Assembly (NCBI GenBank): GCA_040219295.1
Contig: JAVJST010000005.1
Coordinates: 496,001 to 560,000, forward strand
Length of the DNA: 64,000 nucleotides
Direction of reading: 5' to 3'
DNA from: JAVJST01 sp040219295
GTDB taxonomy: Bacteria > Pseudomonadota > Alphaproteobacteria > Rhodospirillales > Casp-alpha2
Shown here: positions 49,449-57,737 of the stretch, in pieces
Layout: every line of letters begins with the position of its first letter
Position numbering within the stretch: position 1 is the stretch's first letter
Notes under the pieces: generated by a model
Told to the model about the DNA's origin: nothing
Seen by the model: the letters and a program-made list of their open reading frames with translations, nothing else
Databases searched by the model: none
Program-made: the position numbers and the translations under genes

Positions 49449-49853
49449 TTAAAGGTCGAACTTCTCAGCGATCTGCATCAGGATCGAGCGGCGCCCCTCG
49501 ACGGACGACAGGACGACCAGTTCACCGTTGAGCTCGCGCAGGTAGTAGTCGACGAGGATTTTGTTTCCATCGGTGTCGATGAAATCGGCGCACAGCGCGT
49601 AGACGCCGTCATTCCGCTCGAAAATCACTGGATGCATCGCGAGGAACTCGAGCCGCTTCAGGTTCGTGTCTTCTCCATCGATGAAGTGGTAGACGTCGTC
49701 TTCGGTGAATGAGGCGATGTGATCCAGGACAGCAGCTTTCAGCTCGAGTTTAACACTGTCGCTGGGTTCCGCACCCGCAGGAGCGGAAAAGAGCATGAGG
49801 GCGCACAACGCTGTCGTCGCGCTACGGAACAGGAAAAGACGGAATTGACGCAT
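49449..49853 (-). CDS. Small exported protein preceding the kinase gene
   Basis: Predicted periplasmic protein of 134 aa. The ATG at 49853 follows GGAG and begins a signal peptide (MRQFRLFLFRSATTALCALMLFSAPAGA, cleavage before EPSDS). A TTG four codons upstream is less likely. The mature part is acidic (SFTEDDVYHFIDGEDTNLKRLEFLAMHPVIFERNDGVYALCADFIDTDGNKILVDYYLRE) with no recognised family. It is immediately upstream of the membrane kinase gene with a promoter in front, so it could be a periplasmic accessory of that sensor (inference). Confidence 0.8.
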   Translation of the reverse strand: MRQFRLFLFRSATTALCALMLFSAPAGAEPSDSVKLELKAAVLDHIASFTEDDVYHFIDGEDTNLKRLEFLAMHPVIFERNDGVYALCADFIDTDGNKILVDYYLRELNGELVVLSSVEGRRSILMQIAEKFDL

Positions 49854-49891
49854 CGGAGTCTCCAAAAGCCGGGAAGTGAAAAGTCTGATGC

Positions 49892-49919
49892 ACTATAATA
49901 CGTATTACCACGTATTCAA
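49892..49919 (-). promoter_or_regulatory. Sigma70-type promoter for the exported protein-kinase unit
   Basis: On the minus strand TTGAAT (49914-49919) and TATAGT (49892-49897) are separated by 16 bp, about 39 bp before the ATG at 49853. The spacer contains the palindrome AATACGTATT (49897-49906) and a second ACGTATT copy, which could be a regulator site overlapping the promoter. Confidence 0.5.
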
Positions 49920-50285
49920 TAAGTTTCCCTTTCCGTTCTGCGTTCGAGTTCCAGGGGCCTGATCCCCCTGAGGTTCACGCCCGTGTTTCCAACATCGCGG
50001 ATACTTTCGTTCGGTTCGGGGTATCCTTTTGAGTCTGAGGTAGCGATATCCGGTCAACGACACGCCCAGTGCCGCACTACCCGTACACCGAGGTGGGTTG
50101 GTATCGACGTTGCCACGAGCGAGCTAGGCAGATTTGACCCGGTTGCCGGCCAGAACAGGCATTAAGTACCGGTGAAGCCCAGTTCTCGGTCGGTGTGGTC
50201 TGGGTGGTGTTTTCATCAAGCGGCTGAATCTCCTTAATCTTTTGTTAACAGCCTCGGACGACCGATTCTGGCGCGTCTCTTGCTG
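49920..50285. other. Intergenic stretch without a recognised gene
   Basis: About 365 bp between the promoter of the exported-protein gene and the 58 aa ORF. Only short unsupported ORFs cross it. A GGGG-CCTGAT-CCCC mini-hairpin lies near 49957-49970 and a TTGTTAAC element near 50243. The promoter for the downstream plus-strand genes is expected here but no clear box pair was found. Confidence 0.4.
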
Positions 50286-50312
50286 CTCCTGTTGCAGGTA
50301 CATCAACAGGAG
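50286..50312 (+). promoter_or_regulatory. Shine-Dalgarno-sequestering hairpin
   Basis: CTCCTGTTG (50286-50294) and CAACAGGAG (50304-50312) form a perfect 9-bp stem with a nine-base loop. The AGGAG that serves the ATG at 50321 lies wholly in the 3' arm. Folding would block ribosome access, so translation may depend on temperature, a ligand, an sRNA or an upstream ribosome. Confidence 0.55.
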
Positions 50313-50320
50313 ACGCCGAC

Positions 50321-50497
50321 ATGGACCACAGTCCTTACCTCGATCAAATCCGCGACCTCGAGACTCTCGAACAGATCGTTCGCGAGTATGAAGCCGAAGA
50401 ACAGTCGGGCTTTCGGCCTTCGATGGCCGGTATTCGCTTTCGCGGCGGCAACGTTCGGGTGATGGTCTCGCCGGCACTGATGTCTCGCGCTTCCTGA
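50321..50497 (+). CDS. 58 aa protein of unknown function
   Basis: Small ORF MDHSPYLDQIRDLETLEQI... ending VMVSPALMSRAS. AGGAGA lies 8 nt before the ATG, a good ribosome site, although it is buried in a hairpin. The first 27 residues form a likely amphipathic acidic helix (DQIRDLETLEQIVREYEAEE). The last 20 are basic, with GIRFRGGNVRV. There is no membrane segment or known motif. It is followed 175 bp later by the ACT-like gene on the same strand. Confidence 0.5.
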   Translation: MDHSPYLDQIRDLETLEQIVREYEAEEQSGFRPSMAGIRFRGGNVRVMVSPALMSRAS

Positions 50498-50671
50498 GGG
50501 GGCGCGATGGCGTACACTTGACGACGGCGTTGATCCGGATTTCACTGTCGCTATGACGTGCCGTTTTCACCGTTCGGACCTCGGGACGAGGCGAATTATC
50601 TGACCGGCCGCTCGTGAGCGGTCGGTTCAGTTCGCTGTTCAGTTTCAGGTTCATGAACGGAGGTGCGTCCG

Positions 50672-50998
50672 ATGACCGCCTTGATGGGGGCTTTCCCCGA
50701 CTGCAATCAATCCAGTGTTTTCTGCTTCTCTGTGACGGCGGCCCCCGAGCCGTCGGTCATGCCGCGGCTAATGGCCGTGTTCTCTCAACTCGGTCTGGTG
50801 CCGGACAAATGGTACTCGACCCTGGAGGGACGCCGCGCCGACGGACTCAGTGTCGACATCCAGTTGCGTGGTCTCGATGCGGCGCAAGCCGTTCATCTTG
50901 CCAACACGATGCGCCGAATCATTGAGGTCGAATCCGTCCTGACGTACGAGAAACCGAGCGAGTTGAACCTGTACGACGCCGTGCCGTACGCCCGCTAG
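50672..50998 (+). CDS. ACT-like small protein
   Basis: A 108-aa soluble protein with an ACGGAGG site 8 nt before the ATG. FCFSVTAAPEPSVMPRLMAVFSQLGLVPDKWYSTLEG and SVDIQLRGLDAAQAVHLANTMRRIIEVESVL resemble the beta-alpha-beta pattern of ACT domains such as the acetolactate synthase small subunit (IlvM/IlvH), but there is no large-subunit gene nearby. It could sense an amino acid. The function is unknown. The stop overlaps the end of the convergent cytochrome gene by 4 bp. Confidence 0.7.
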   Translation: MTALMGAFPDCNQSSVFCFSVTAAPEPSVMPRLMAVFSQLGLVPDKWYSTLEGRRADGLSVDIQLRGLDAAQAVHLANTMRRIIEVESVLTYEKPSELNLYDAVPYAR

Positions 50999-51636
50999 CG
51001 GCAATCCATATTGGCGAAATGGGTGGCGACCGAGGCGATTTCGTCGTCGGTCAGTCCAGCCGCGATCCGGTTCATGATCGGATGCCGACGCCGGTCGCCG
51101 GCGCCCGGTTCATCCCGGCCGGCGAAATGAAGAAGTTGGTTGAGCAGGTAAAGACGGTTCTGGCCCGCAAGATTGGGGACTTGATCGAAGCGCCCGAAGC
51201 CGTCCTCGCCGTGGCATTGGGTACATTCCTCGATGACCGTGACAGGGGGCGGCGGGGCTTCGATGGGATCCCCGGACCGGTGGCACGTCTGGCTGGCGTA
51301 GTACGCGGCAATATCGGCGATCTCGTCCTGTCGGAGGCGTCGGGCGTTGTATCCCATGCTGCGGTGCGTTCGGTAGCTTTTCGTGCCGTCGCCACCCGAA
51401 GGCGGATCCTGCTGGAAGTAGAGGATCTGGATCTTGATGTAATTCGGTTGCTGCCCGGCAAGAATGGGAATATGCGGATTAGCCGACTGTCCCGTCGCGC
51501 CATGGCAGCGGTAGCACCAGTACTTCTGTGCCACGGTCTTGCCATGGGCGGGATCGCCTTCGGCGGCACGTACCTCCGCAACGGTGACGAGCAGGAACAC
51601 GGCGGCGGCCGATATGACGCACGCGGGAGTACCCAT
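50995..51636 (-). CDS. Di-haem cytochrome c (c4-like)
   Basis: Exported electron carrier of 213 aa. The signal peptide ends near EVRA. Two class I cytochrome c domains are present: CYRCH (41-45) and CTQCH (138-142). Candidate axial Met residues are in YRTHRSMGYNARRL and HPIMNRIAAGL. PILAGQQPNYIKIQILYFQ and PNLAGQNRLYLLNQLLHF are repeated c4 features. It may receive electrons from a periplasmic or membrane dehydrogenase and pass them to an oxidase. No partner is adjacent. Confidence 0.92.
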   Translation of the reverse strand: MGTPACVISAAAVFLLVTVAEVRAAEGDPAHGKTVAQKYWCYRCHGATGQSANPHIPILAGQQPNYIKIQILYFQQDPPSGGDGTKSYRTHRSMGYNARRLRQDEIADIAAYYASQTCHRSGDPIEAPPPPVTVIEECTQCHGEDGFGRFDQVPNLAGQNRLYLLNQLLHFAGRDEPGAGDRRRHPIMNRIAAGLTDDEIASVATHFANMDCR

Positions 51637-51725
51637 GACGGGCCCAGTCTCTCACGTCGCTGCCGGTTCGCAAACGTCGGACCAGACGGCTTTACATACG
51701 TACAATTACTGCTAAATCATGAGGC

Positions 51726-52496
51726 ATGAACAAACATGACAAGCCATCTCGGCCGCGGGGCTGCAAGGACTGCATTGACGGAAAACCCCTCGGGTTCGAC
51801 ATCACCATGGCTTTTCAGCCGATCGTCGACCCCAGCGACGGTTCGATTTTCGCCTACGAAGCCCTGGTCCGGGGTGTCGACGGTTCGGGCGCCGGCGCGG
51901 TGCTGTCCCGCGTCACCGAGGACAACCGGTACGTGTTTGATCAGACGTGCCGGGTCAAGGCGATCGAGATCGCGACCCGATTGGGGATCGAGAGCAATCT
52001 CAGCATCAACTTTCTACCGAACGCCGTTTACCGGCCGGAGACCTGTATTCGGGCGACGATGCAGGCCGCAGACCAGTACGGCATGCCTGTAGACCGGATC
52101 ATGTTCGAGGTGACCGAGTCGGAGCCGATCACCGATCCCGATCATCTGCTGGGTATCTTCAGGGAGTACAACCAGCGCGGCTTCCTGACGGCTATCGACG
52201 ATTTCGGCGCCGGTTATGCCGGCTTGAACCTGCTCAGCAAGTTCAAGCCGCACATCTTGAAACTCGACATGGAACTCTGTCGCGGGATTGCCGATCACGA
52301 CGTCAAACGGACGATTACGAAAGGCGCCGTCACGACGGCCCATGCCCTGGACATTCGTGTCATCGCCGAAGGCATCGAGTATGTCGAGGACCTTGCAGTT
52401 CTCCGCAGCTTCGGCGTGGACTACTTCCAGGGCTATCTCATCGGCAAACCCGAGATTGAGAGTTTGCCGACGCCGGATTTTTCAGCTTTTTCATGA
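51726..52496 (+). CDS. EAL-domain c-di-GMP phosphodiesterase
   Basis: Soluble single-domain EAL protein of 256 aa. AYEALVRG (EAL at 45-47), INFLPNAVY, MFEVTESE, AIDDFGAGYAGLNLLSKFKP, ILKLDMEL, VIAEGIEY and YFQGYLIGKP retain the usual metal and catalytic residues, so it is likely active and lowers c-di-GMP. Ahead of the domain is a short tail with a CKDC motif (Cys13, Cys16), a possible metal or redox site. There is no membrane segment and no GGDEF domain. Confidence 0.92.
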   Translation: MNKHDKPSRPRGCKDCIDGKPLGFDITMAFQPIVDPSDGSIFAYEALVRGVDGSGAGAVLSRVTEDNRYVFDQTCRVKAIEIATRLGIESNLSINFLPNAVYRPETCIRATMQAADQYGMPVDRIMFEVTESEPITDPDHLLGIFREYNQRGFLTAIDDFGAGYAGLNLLSKFKPHILKLDMELCRGIADHDVKRTITKGAVTTAHALDIRVIAEGIEYVEDLAVLRSFGVDYFQGYLIGKPEIESLPTPDFSAFS

Positions 52497-52526
52497 TCGC
52501 CTAAAGGAAAGCTGACGCCGGGAATG

Positions 52527-54311
52527 TCATTCCTTGACCCCGACCGGCGATGATTTTCGAAGTCCCAGGATCGCCGGGCTGAGCAGCTTCTCGTAGCGCC
52601 GCCATCTTCCGACGGAGCTCGTGTTGATCGGCTGTCGGACCTGGATGACGCTCGCGGTCCGGATGTGATCGTCCCGGTCGTGCGGCCGAAGGCACGCGGG
52701 GTCGAACTCCAGTCCGAGATAGTCGAGAACCCGCGAGATGCCGGGTTCGGGTTCGGCGACGAGATGCTCATACTGCACCGCAAGCATCCGATCGCCGAAG
52801 CAGGTATCCCAGCAATCGGCCAGACGAACATAGTCCCTGAACGCCTCTGACAGTTCCTGCTGATCGTAGGAGTAACCCATTCGCGTTCCGAAGTCGGCGA
52901 ACAGCAGCGAAAGACAGTTGTCCGCCGGGTCGCGGCGCATGTGGATCACCCGGGCGGTCGGGAAAAGCCGGCAGATCAGGCCGACATGAAGATAGTTGTT
53001 CGGCATCTTGTCGATGACGAACGTGTGGCCGTTCGCGGCCTTGGCCAGATGGTCGATGTATTCGTCCGCCAGGCGGGCAAGCTCCGACTGTGGCAGGTCG
53101 TCGAGTCCCGCAGGGTAGGACGTGCCCAGCCTGGACCACAGCGCCGATACGCTGTCGCCGAGTTTCCGGTTCTCGCCGACGGTCGTGATGGCGTCGTGGG
53201 CACATAGCATCTGTTCCAGCAGCGTCGTGCCCGAGCGGGGCATTCCGACGATGAACACGGGCCGCACCGGCGCGGTCATCGACGTCCCGGTCGCCGCGGG
53301 CTTTCCTGTCCCGGAGAAATGCCGAACGAGCCGATCGATCTGGTTTCGCCGGCGGGCCGGATCGAACGGGACTCTGCTGCGCCTTGCCCGGTTGGCGGCC
53401 ATCAGCGCCGCGAATGCTTCTTCGTACATTCCGGAGCGGTCGAACACGCCGGCACAGGCAAAGTCCAGCGCGATCCGATCGGTTCCGCCCTCTGGTAGGT
53501 CATTGCGGACGGCGAGCAGATCGGCGAAGACCGGGTCGTCGGCTTTCAGGCGGGCGACGTCCGCAAGATTGCCATAGGCGAGGGCATAGTCCGGCCGATG
53601 CGAAACTGCGGCACGGAACCACGCCTTCGCGGACTGCATGTCGCCATTGTCCCGGGCAATCACGCCGAGCGCATTCTCGGCTTCCGCGTGCGCCGGCGAT
53701 GTTTCCAGGTGTCGCTCGAGAATACGGACTGCTTCCCCGGGCTGGCCGGCGGCGTTCAAGGCCGACGCGAGATTGAGGCGCGCCTCGTCATAGGTCGGGT
53801 CAATTGACAGTGCCTTTCGCAGGGAACGAACGGCTTGCTCGGGCTTGTCATACCGCAGCAGGGCGCTGCCCAGGTTGTTGTGCGGGAGCGGGTTCTTCGG
53901 TTCCAATTCGGCCGCACGGCTGAACCGGCGGATCGCTTCGTCATAATCGCCCAGTCGGCTGAGGACGTTGCCGAGATTGATCAGGGCGCCGAAGTGGTCG
54001 GGAGACAGTTCCAGCACCGTCCGGTAACGGTCAAGCGCTTCACCGTCGTCCGCGCCTTCCGCCATGACGCCAAGGTTGAAATGAGCCTTGTACAGCGATG
54101 GATCGATGTCGACCGCCCTGAGGCTGGCGGCGCGGGCGGCGTCGGCGTCTCCGGAAAGGCTGAGTACCGTGCCGAGATAGTGGTGCCCCAAGGCAAACTC
54201 GGGTTCTTCCGTGGTGATCTGCCGGCACCGTTGCGCCGCCGCTTCGAGATCGCCATTACTGACCGCCGCCAGGACGGCGTCCAGTCCGTCATGGCCTGTT
54301 CCCCTGCTCAT
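52527..54311 (-). CDS. TPR-repeat sulfotransferase
   Basis: A 594-aa soluble protein. The first 250 residues are about seven TPR units (for example LYKAHFNLGVMAEGADDGEALDRYRTVLELSPDHFGALINLGNVLSRLGDYDEAIRRFSRAAELEP). The C-terminal 300 residues are a PAPS-dependent sulfotransferase domain with the 5'-phosphosulfate loop VFIVGMPRSGTTLLEQML and the 3'-phosphate region RVIHMRRDPADNCLSLLFADFG. It resembles protein-tyrosine-type or unassigned bacterial TPR sulfotransferases. The start overlaps the NtrC-type regulator stop as ATGA. Confidence 0.92.
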   Translation of the reverse strand: MSRGTGHDGLDAVLAAVSNGDLEAAAQRCRQITTEEPEFALGHHYLGTVLSLSGDADAARAASLRAVDIDPSLYKAHFNLGVMAEGADDGEALDRYRTVLELSPDHFGALINLGNVLSRLGDYDEAIRRFSRAAELEPKNPLPHNNLGSALLRYDKPEQAVRSLRKALSIDPTYDEARLNLASALNAAGQPGEAVRILERHLETSPAHAEAENALGVIARDNGDMQSAKAWFRAAVSHRPDYALAYGNLADVARLKADDPVFADLLAVRNDLPEGGTDRIALDFACAGVFDRSGMYEEAFAALMAANRARRSRVPFDPARRRNQIDRLVRHFSGTGKPAATGTSMTAPVRPVFIVGMPRSGTTLLEQMLCAHDAITTVGENRKLGDSVSALWSRLGTSYPAGLDDLPQSELARLADEYIDHLAKAANGHTFVIDKMPNNYLHVGLICRLFPTARVIHMRRDPADNCLSLLFADFGTRMGYSYDQQELSEAFRDYVRLADCWDTCFGDRMLAVQYEHLVAEPEPGISRVLDYLGLEFDPACLRPHDRDDHIRTASVIQVRQPINTSSVGRWRRYEKLLSPAILGLRKSSPVGVKE

Positions 54312-55681
54312 CCGCTCTGGCGGGCCTTCAGCCGCCGATAAACCGTTGCCGGGCTGATCTCCAGATGGGCTGCGGCCCGGGTGACGTTGCCGTCACATAC
54401 CCTGATGGCGTCGTCGATGGCTTCCATCTCGATTTCGTGCAGAGGGCGGATCGCCGGCCGGCTCGTGCCGGTCGACTTCGGCGTTGCCACCGGCTCCGAG
54501 CGCGTCTCGAGTTTCAACGCGGGTTCGATCATGGCGCCGGTCAAGGTCGGGCCGCGACCGAGTACGACGGCGTTGCGGATCACGTTCTCCATCTGGCGAA
54601 CGTTGCCCGGCCAGGGGTACTCCGTGATCAGCTTTTGCGCGTCCTCGTCGATCGCGCGGAACTTCTTGCCTTCGGCTTCGGCCGCCTGCAGGAGGAACGT
54701 CTCGGCAAGTCGCGCAATATCTGCGCCCCGATCGCGCAGCGGCGGCATAGATATCGGGATCACGTGCAACCTGTAGAACAGGTCCTCGCGGAACCGTCCG
54801 GCCTCGACCTCGAACAGCGGATCGCGGTTGGTCGCCGCGATGAATCGAACGTCGACCGACTCGGTAACGTTGCCGCCGACTTTCTGGAACTGACCGGTCT
54901 GGACAAAACGCAACAGCTTGACCTGAAGATCGGGATCCATTTCGCAGACTTCATCGAGGAACAGTGTGCCGCCATTGGCCCGTCTGGCGGCACCTTCGCG
55001 TTCGGCGAGCGCGCCCGTGAACGCCCCCTTTACGTGACCGAAGATCTCGCTTTCCATCAACTCGTGGGGGATTGCGCCGCAATTGATGGCAATGAACGGC
55101 CGGTCGCTACGGGTCCCATGCCCGTGCAGGGCTTCGGCGCAGAGCTCCTTGCCCGTACCCGATTCGCCGGTAATGAACACGCTCGCGTTGCTGGGCGCTG
55201 CGCTTTCGATGATGCGATAGACCTCTTGCATCGGAAGCGAACCGCCGATGAAGCCCGCGAAACCGTCGCGGTCGAACCTGTCCCGGTAAGTCCTGACCAA
55301 ATCGGTCAGTTCCTGGCGTTCGAGACAGTTTCGGACAGTGACGATCAGCCGCTCGTCGTCGAAAGGTTTCGTGAGGAAGTCAGCCGCGCCCGCCTGCATC
55401 GCTGAAACCGCGACGTCGACCGTGCCATGGGCGGTGACGACGACGATACCGGCACGCCAGTTGTCGCGGCGGGCTTCCTTTAGGACCTCGAAGCCGCTCA
55501 TGTCCGGCAGCCGCATGTCGAGGACGATGGCATCGGGATCGAGCTCGCGGGCGAGTTCGATTCCTTCGGTTCCGGTCAGGGCGATATCGACGTCGTAGGG
55601 TTCGGCGCGCAGGTAGTCCTTGTAGATCTGCGTCAGCGCCAGATCGTCCTCGATGATCAGGATGGACTTTCGGTCGGGCAT
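54308..55681 (-). CDS. Sigma54-dependent NtrC-family response regulator
   Basis: A 457-aa activator. Receiver domain 1-120 has acidic EDD at 11-13, phospho-acceptor Asp55 and Lys105. The AAA+ domain has Walker A GESGTGKE (172-179), the sigma54-contacting GAFTGA (219-224), a Walker B-like segment and an arginine-rich C-terminal subdomain. The Fis-type HTH is VTRAAAHLEISPATVYRRLKA at the end. The ATG at 55681 begins just before the receiver. A GTG at 55714 is possible. No cognate kinase is adjacent. It is translationally coupled to the TPR-sulfotransferase. Confidence 0.94.
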   Translation of the reverse strand: MPDRKSILIIEDDLALTQIYKDYLRAEPYDVDIALTGTEGIELARELDPDAIVLDMRLPDMSGFEVLKEARRDNWRAGIVVVTAHGTVDVAVSAMQAGAADFLTKPFDDERLIVTVRNCLERQELTDLVRTYRDRFDRDGFAGFIGGSLPMQEVYRIIESAAPSNASVFITGESGTGKELCAEALHGHGTRSDRPFIAINCGAIPHELMESEIFGHVKGAFTGALAEREGAARRANGGTLFLDEVCEMDPDLQVKLLRFVQTGQFQKVGGNVTESVDVRFIAATNRDPLFEVEAGRFREDLFYRLHVIPISMPPLRDRGADIARLAETFLLQAAEAEGKKFRAIDEDAQKLITEYPWPGNVRQMENVIRNAVVLGRGPTLTGAMIEPALKLETRSEPVATPKSTGTSRPAIRPLHEIEMEAIDDAIRVCDGNVTRAAAHLEISPATVYRRLKARQSG

Positions 55682-55758
55682 GATTGCAAGGTGTAGACTA
55701 GGAAATGCGAGCACGCCAACTGGATTCGCATTTTGAGAATCGACGCAAGAGTGACGGC

Positions 55759-56784
55759 ATGAGCATCATCGACCGCGATGAACACCCTTTCGCGCCGTTC
55801 CTGCGCATCGTCGCGAAAGGCAGGACCCTCGGGCGAGCGCTGGATCGTGCCGAGGCCGCGGATGCCATGAGGTTGATCCTCGAAGACAAGGTCGAGCCGA
55901 TGCAACTCGGTGCGTTTCTGCTGGTTCTGCGGTACCGCGAGGAAACGCCCGGGGAACTGGCCGGCTTCGTCGACGCCGCCCGCGCCTACGTTGCCGCGGA
56001 CGCGTCCTTGCCGGTCCCGGATCTTGACTGGCCGTCCTACGCCGACCGGCACCGGCAACAGCCGTGGTTCGTTCTCGCTGCGCTTCTGCTGGCGGCCAAT
56101 GGCATCAAGGTGCTGATGCATGGGATCGACGGATATCACGACGGACCGGGGGGCGGCATGGCGCCGACCCGTCCCGTCTTGCGCGCGCTCGGGATCGAAC
56201 CATCGGCGAGCCTTGCCGAAGGTGCCCGGCGGATGGCCGATCACGGCTTCGCCTACGTCGGGACCGAGCAATTCCTGCCCGCGGTCGAGAAGATGTTTCA
56301 TCTGCGCCCGGTCCTGGGGTTGCGGACCCTGGTCAACACCTACGCCCGTGCCGTCAATCCGCTTGCTGCGCGGGCGCAGATGCAGGGGGTCGTTCATCCC
56401 CCTTATCGCGGTCTTCACCGTGAAACCGCTGTGCTTCTCGGCCAATCGGACGCCGCGATCTTCAAGGGTGGTGGTGGCGAGGCGCAGCGGAACCCGCTGA
56501 AGCCGTGCGAGATCTTCGCCATTCGCGACGGCGATGCCGTCGACATTACCTTTCCGGCATTCCTCAGGGATGTCAGTCACGATTGGCGCAGCGAGTCCCT
56601 GGAACCTGAACGGGTCGCGGCGTTGTGGCGTGGCGAACTCACGGATCCCGCGCCCGAGGCCGCCGTGGTTGCCACTGCTGCGCTCGGGTTGTGGCTGACG
56701 GGCCGCGCCGGTTCCGCCGCCGAAGCCGATGAGATGGCGGATACCCTGTGGCGTGACCGGCCGCGCGAAAGGTTCGCCGCGTGA
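55759..56784 (+). CDS. TrpD2/YbiB-like phosphoribosyltransferase-family protein
   Basis: A 341-aa soluble protein of the anthranilate phosphoribosyltransferase fold. LGRALDRAEAADAMRLILEDKVEPMQLGAFLLVLRYREETPGELAGF is the N-terminal helical domain. KVLMHGIDGYHDGPGGGMAPTRPVLRALG replaces the catalytic GTGGD loop of true TrpD, as in TrpD2/YbiB proteins, which bind nucleic acid rather than make tryptophan. FRLPV-like LRPVLGLRTLVNTYARAVNPL matches family members. The ATG at 55759 is preferred over 55705, which overlaps the divergent regulator. It overlaps the esterase gene as GTGA. Confidence 0.85.
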   Translation: MSIIDRDEHPFAPFLRIVAKGRTLGRALDRAEAADAMRLILEDKVEPMQLGAFLLVLRYREETPGELAGFVDAARAYVAADASLPVPDLDWPSYADRHRQQPWFVLAALLLAANGIKVLMHGIDGYHDGPGGGMAPTRPVLRALGIEPSASLAEGARRMADHGFAYVGTEQFLPAVEKMFHLRPVLGLRTLVNTYARAVNPLAARAQMQGVVHPPYRGLHRETAVLLGQSDAAIFKGGGGEAQRNPLKPCEIFAIRDGDAVDITFPAFLRDVSHDWRSESLEPERVAALWRGELTDPAPEAAVVATAALGLWLTGRAGSAAEADEMADTLWRDRPRERFAA

Positions 56785-57737
56785 CCACCGGCGCGGCGAG
56801 TTGGGGTTTCGATGCCGAGGTTCAGGCCTATGTCGAACGGGTCGAGAACTTCTTCGCCGGTGATCTTGCCGGCTTCGAGATCACCGACCAGCGGCGTCAG
56901 TACGTGGATTTTTGCCGCGGCTTCGCGGTTAGCCCGCCGCCCGGAATCGACATCCGGGATGCCACGCTCGACGGTCGTGCTGGTCCTGTGCCGATCCGTA
57001 TCTATCGCCCGTCGTCGCAAGGTCCGCAGCCCTGCCTGCTTTTCATCCATGGCGGCGGATGGGTTTTCGGCGATCTCGACAGCCACCACAGCGAATGCGC
57101 CGATCTCGCCGAGGCAACCGGAACGACCGTGATCGCCGTCGCGTATCGTCTGGCACCGGAGCATCCTTATCCGGCGGCGCTCGAGGATGCGTGGGACGTG
57201 CTGACCGTTATTGCGACCGAGGCGGCGGCCTTTGGAATTGACGCTGAGCGAATCGGGGTCGGCGGTGACAGCGCGGGCGGCAACATCGCCGCGGGAATGG
57301 CGCTTCGCGCCCGTGACCGGGGCGGACCGGATATCGCCGCACAGTTCCTGATCTACCCGGCCTTGGGTGGCAACGACGGGCTGGCGTCCTACACCGAGTT
57401 CGCCGATGCGCCCCTTTTGACGACAGCCGGCATGAAGCTGTACGCGATGTTGTACTGCGGCAGTGAGTGGTTCACCGACGATCCGTTATTGGCGCCGCTT
57501 CGCGCCGATGATCTGTCCGGATTGCCGCCCGCCTTTCTGCAGCCCGCCGGTGTCGATCCCCTGCGCGACGATTCGGTGGCGTATGAAGAACGGCTCCGCC
57601 GTGCCGGGGTCGAGACGGACCTCGTGATCGAGGACGGTTTGCCGCACAGTTTTCTGCGCGCCCGGCACTCAACCGAGAAAGGCCGCGCGGCGTTTGCGCG
57701 GCTCTGCGCGGCGATCAGGTCCCGCCTTTCGCACTGA
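56781..57737 (+). CDS. Alpha/beta hydrolase, HSL-type esterase
   Basis: Carboxylesterase of the hormone-sensitive-lipase family, 318 aa, cytoplasmic. FIHGGGWVFGD is the oxyanion hole, VGGDSAGGNIAAGMAL the nucleophile elbow, and VDPLRDDS and GLPHSFLRAR supply Asp and His. The GTG start overlaps the TrpD2-like stop. The last 23 bp overlap the convergent glycosyltransferase gene. The physiological ester is unknown. Confidence 0.93.
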   Translation: MTTGAASWGFDAEVQAYVERVENFFAGDLAGFEITDQRRQYVDFCRGFAVSPPPGIDIRDATLDGRAGPVPIRIYRPSSQGPQPCLLFIHGGGWVFGDLDSHHSECADLAEATGTTVIAVAYRLAPEHPYPAALEDAWDVLTVIATEAAAFGIDAERIGVGGDSAGGNIAAGMALRARDRGGPDIAAQFLIYPALGGNDGLASYTEFADAPLLTTAGMKLYAMLYCGSEWFTDDPLLAPLRADDLSGLPPAFLQPAGVDPLRDDSVAYEERLRRAGVETDLVIEDGLPHSFLRARHSTEKGRAAFARLCAAIRSRLSH

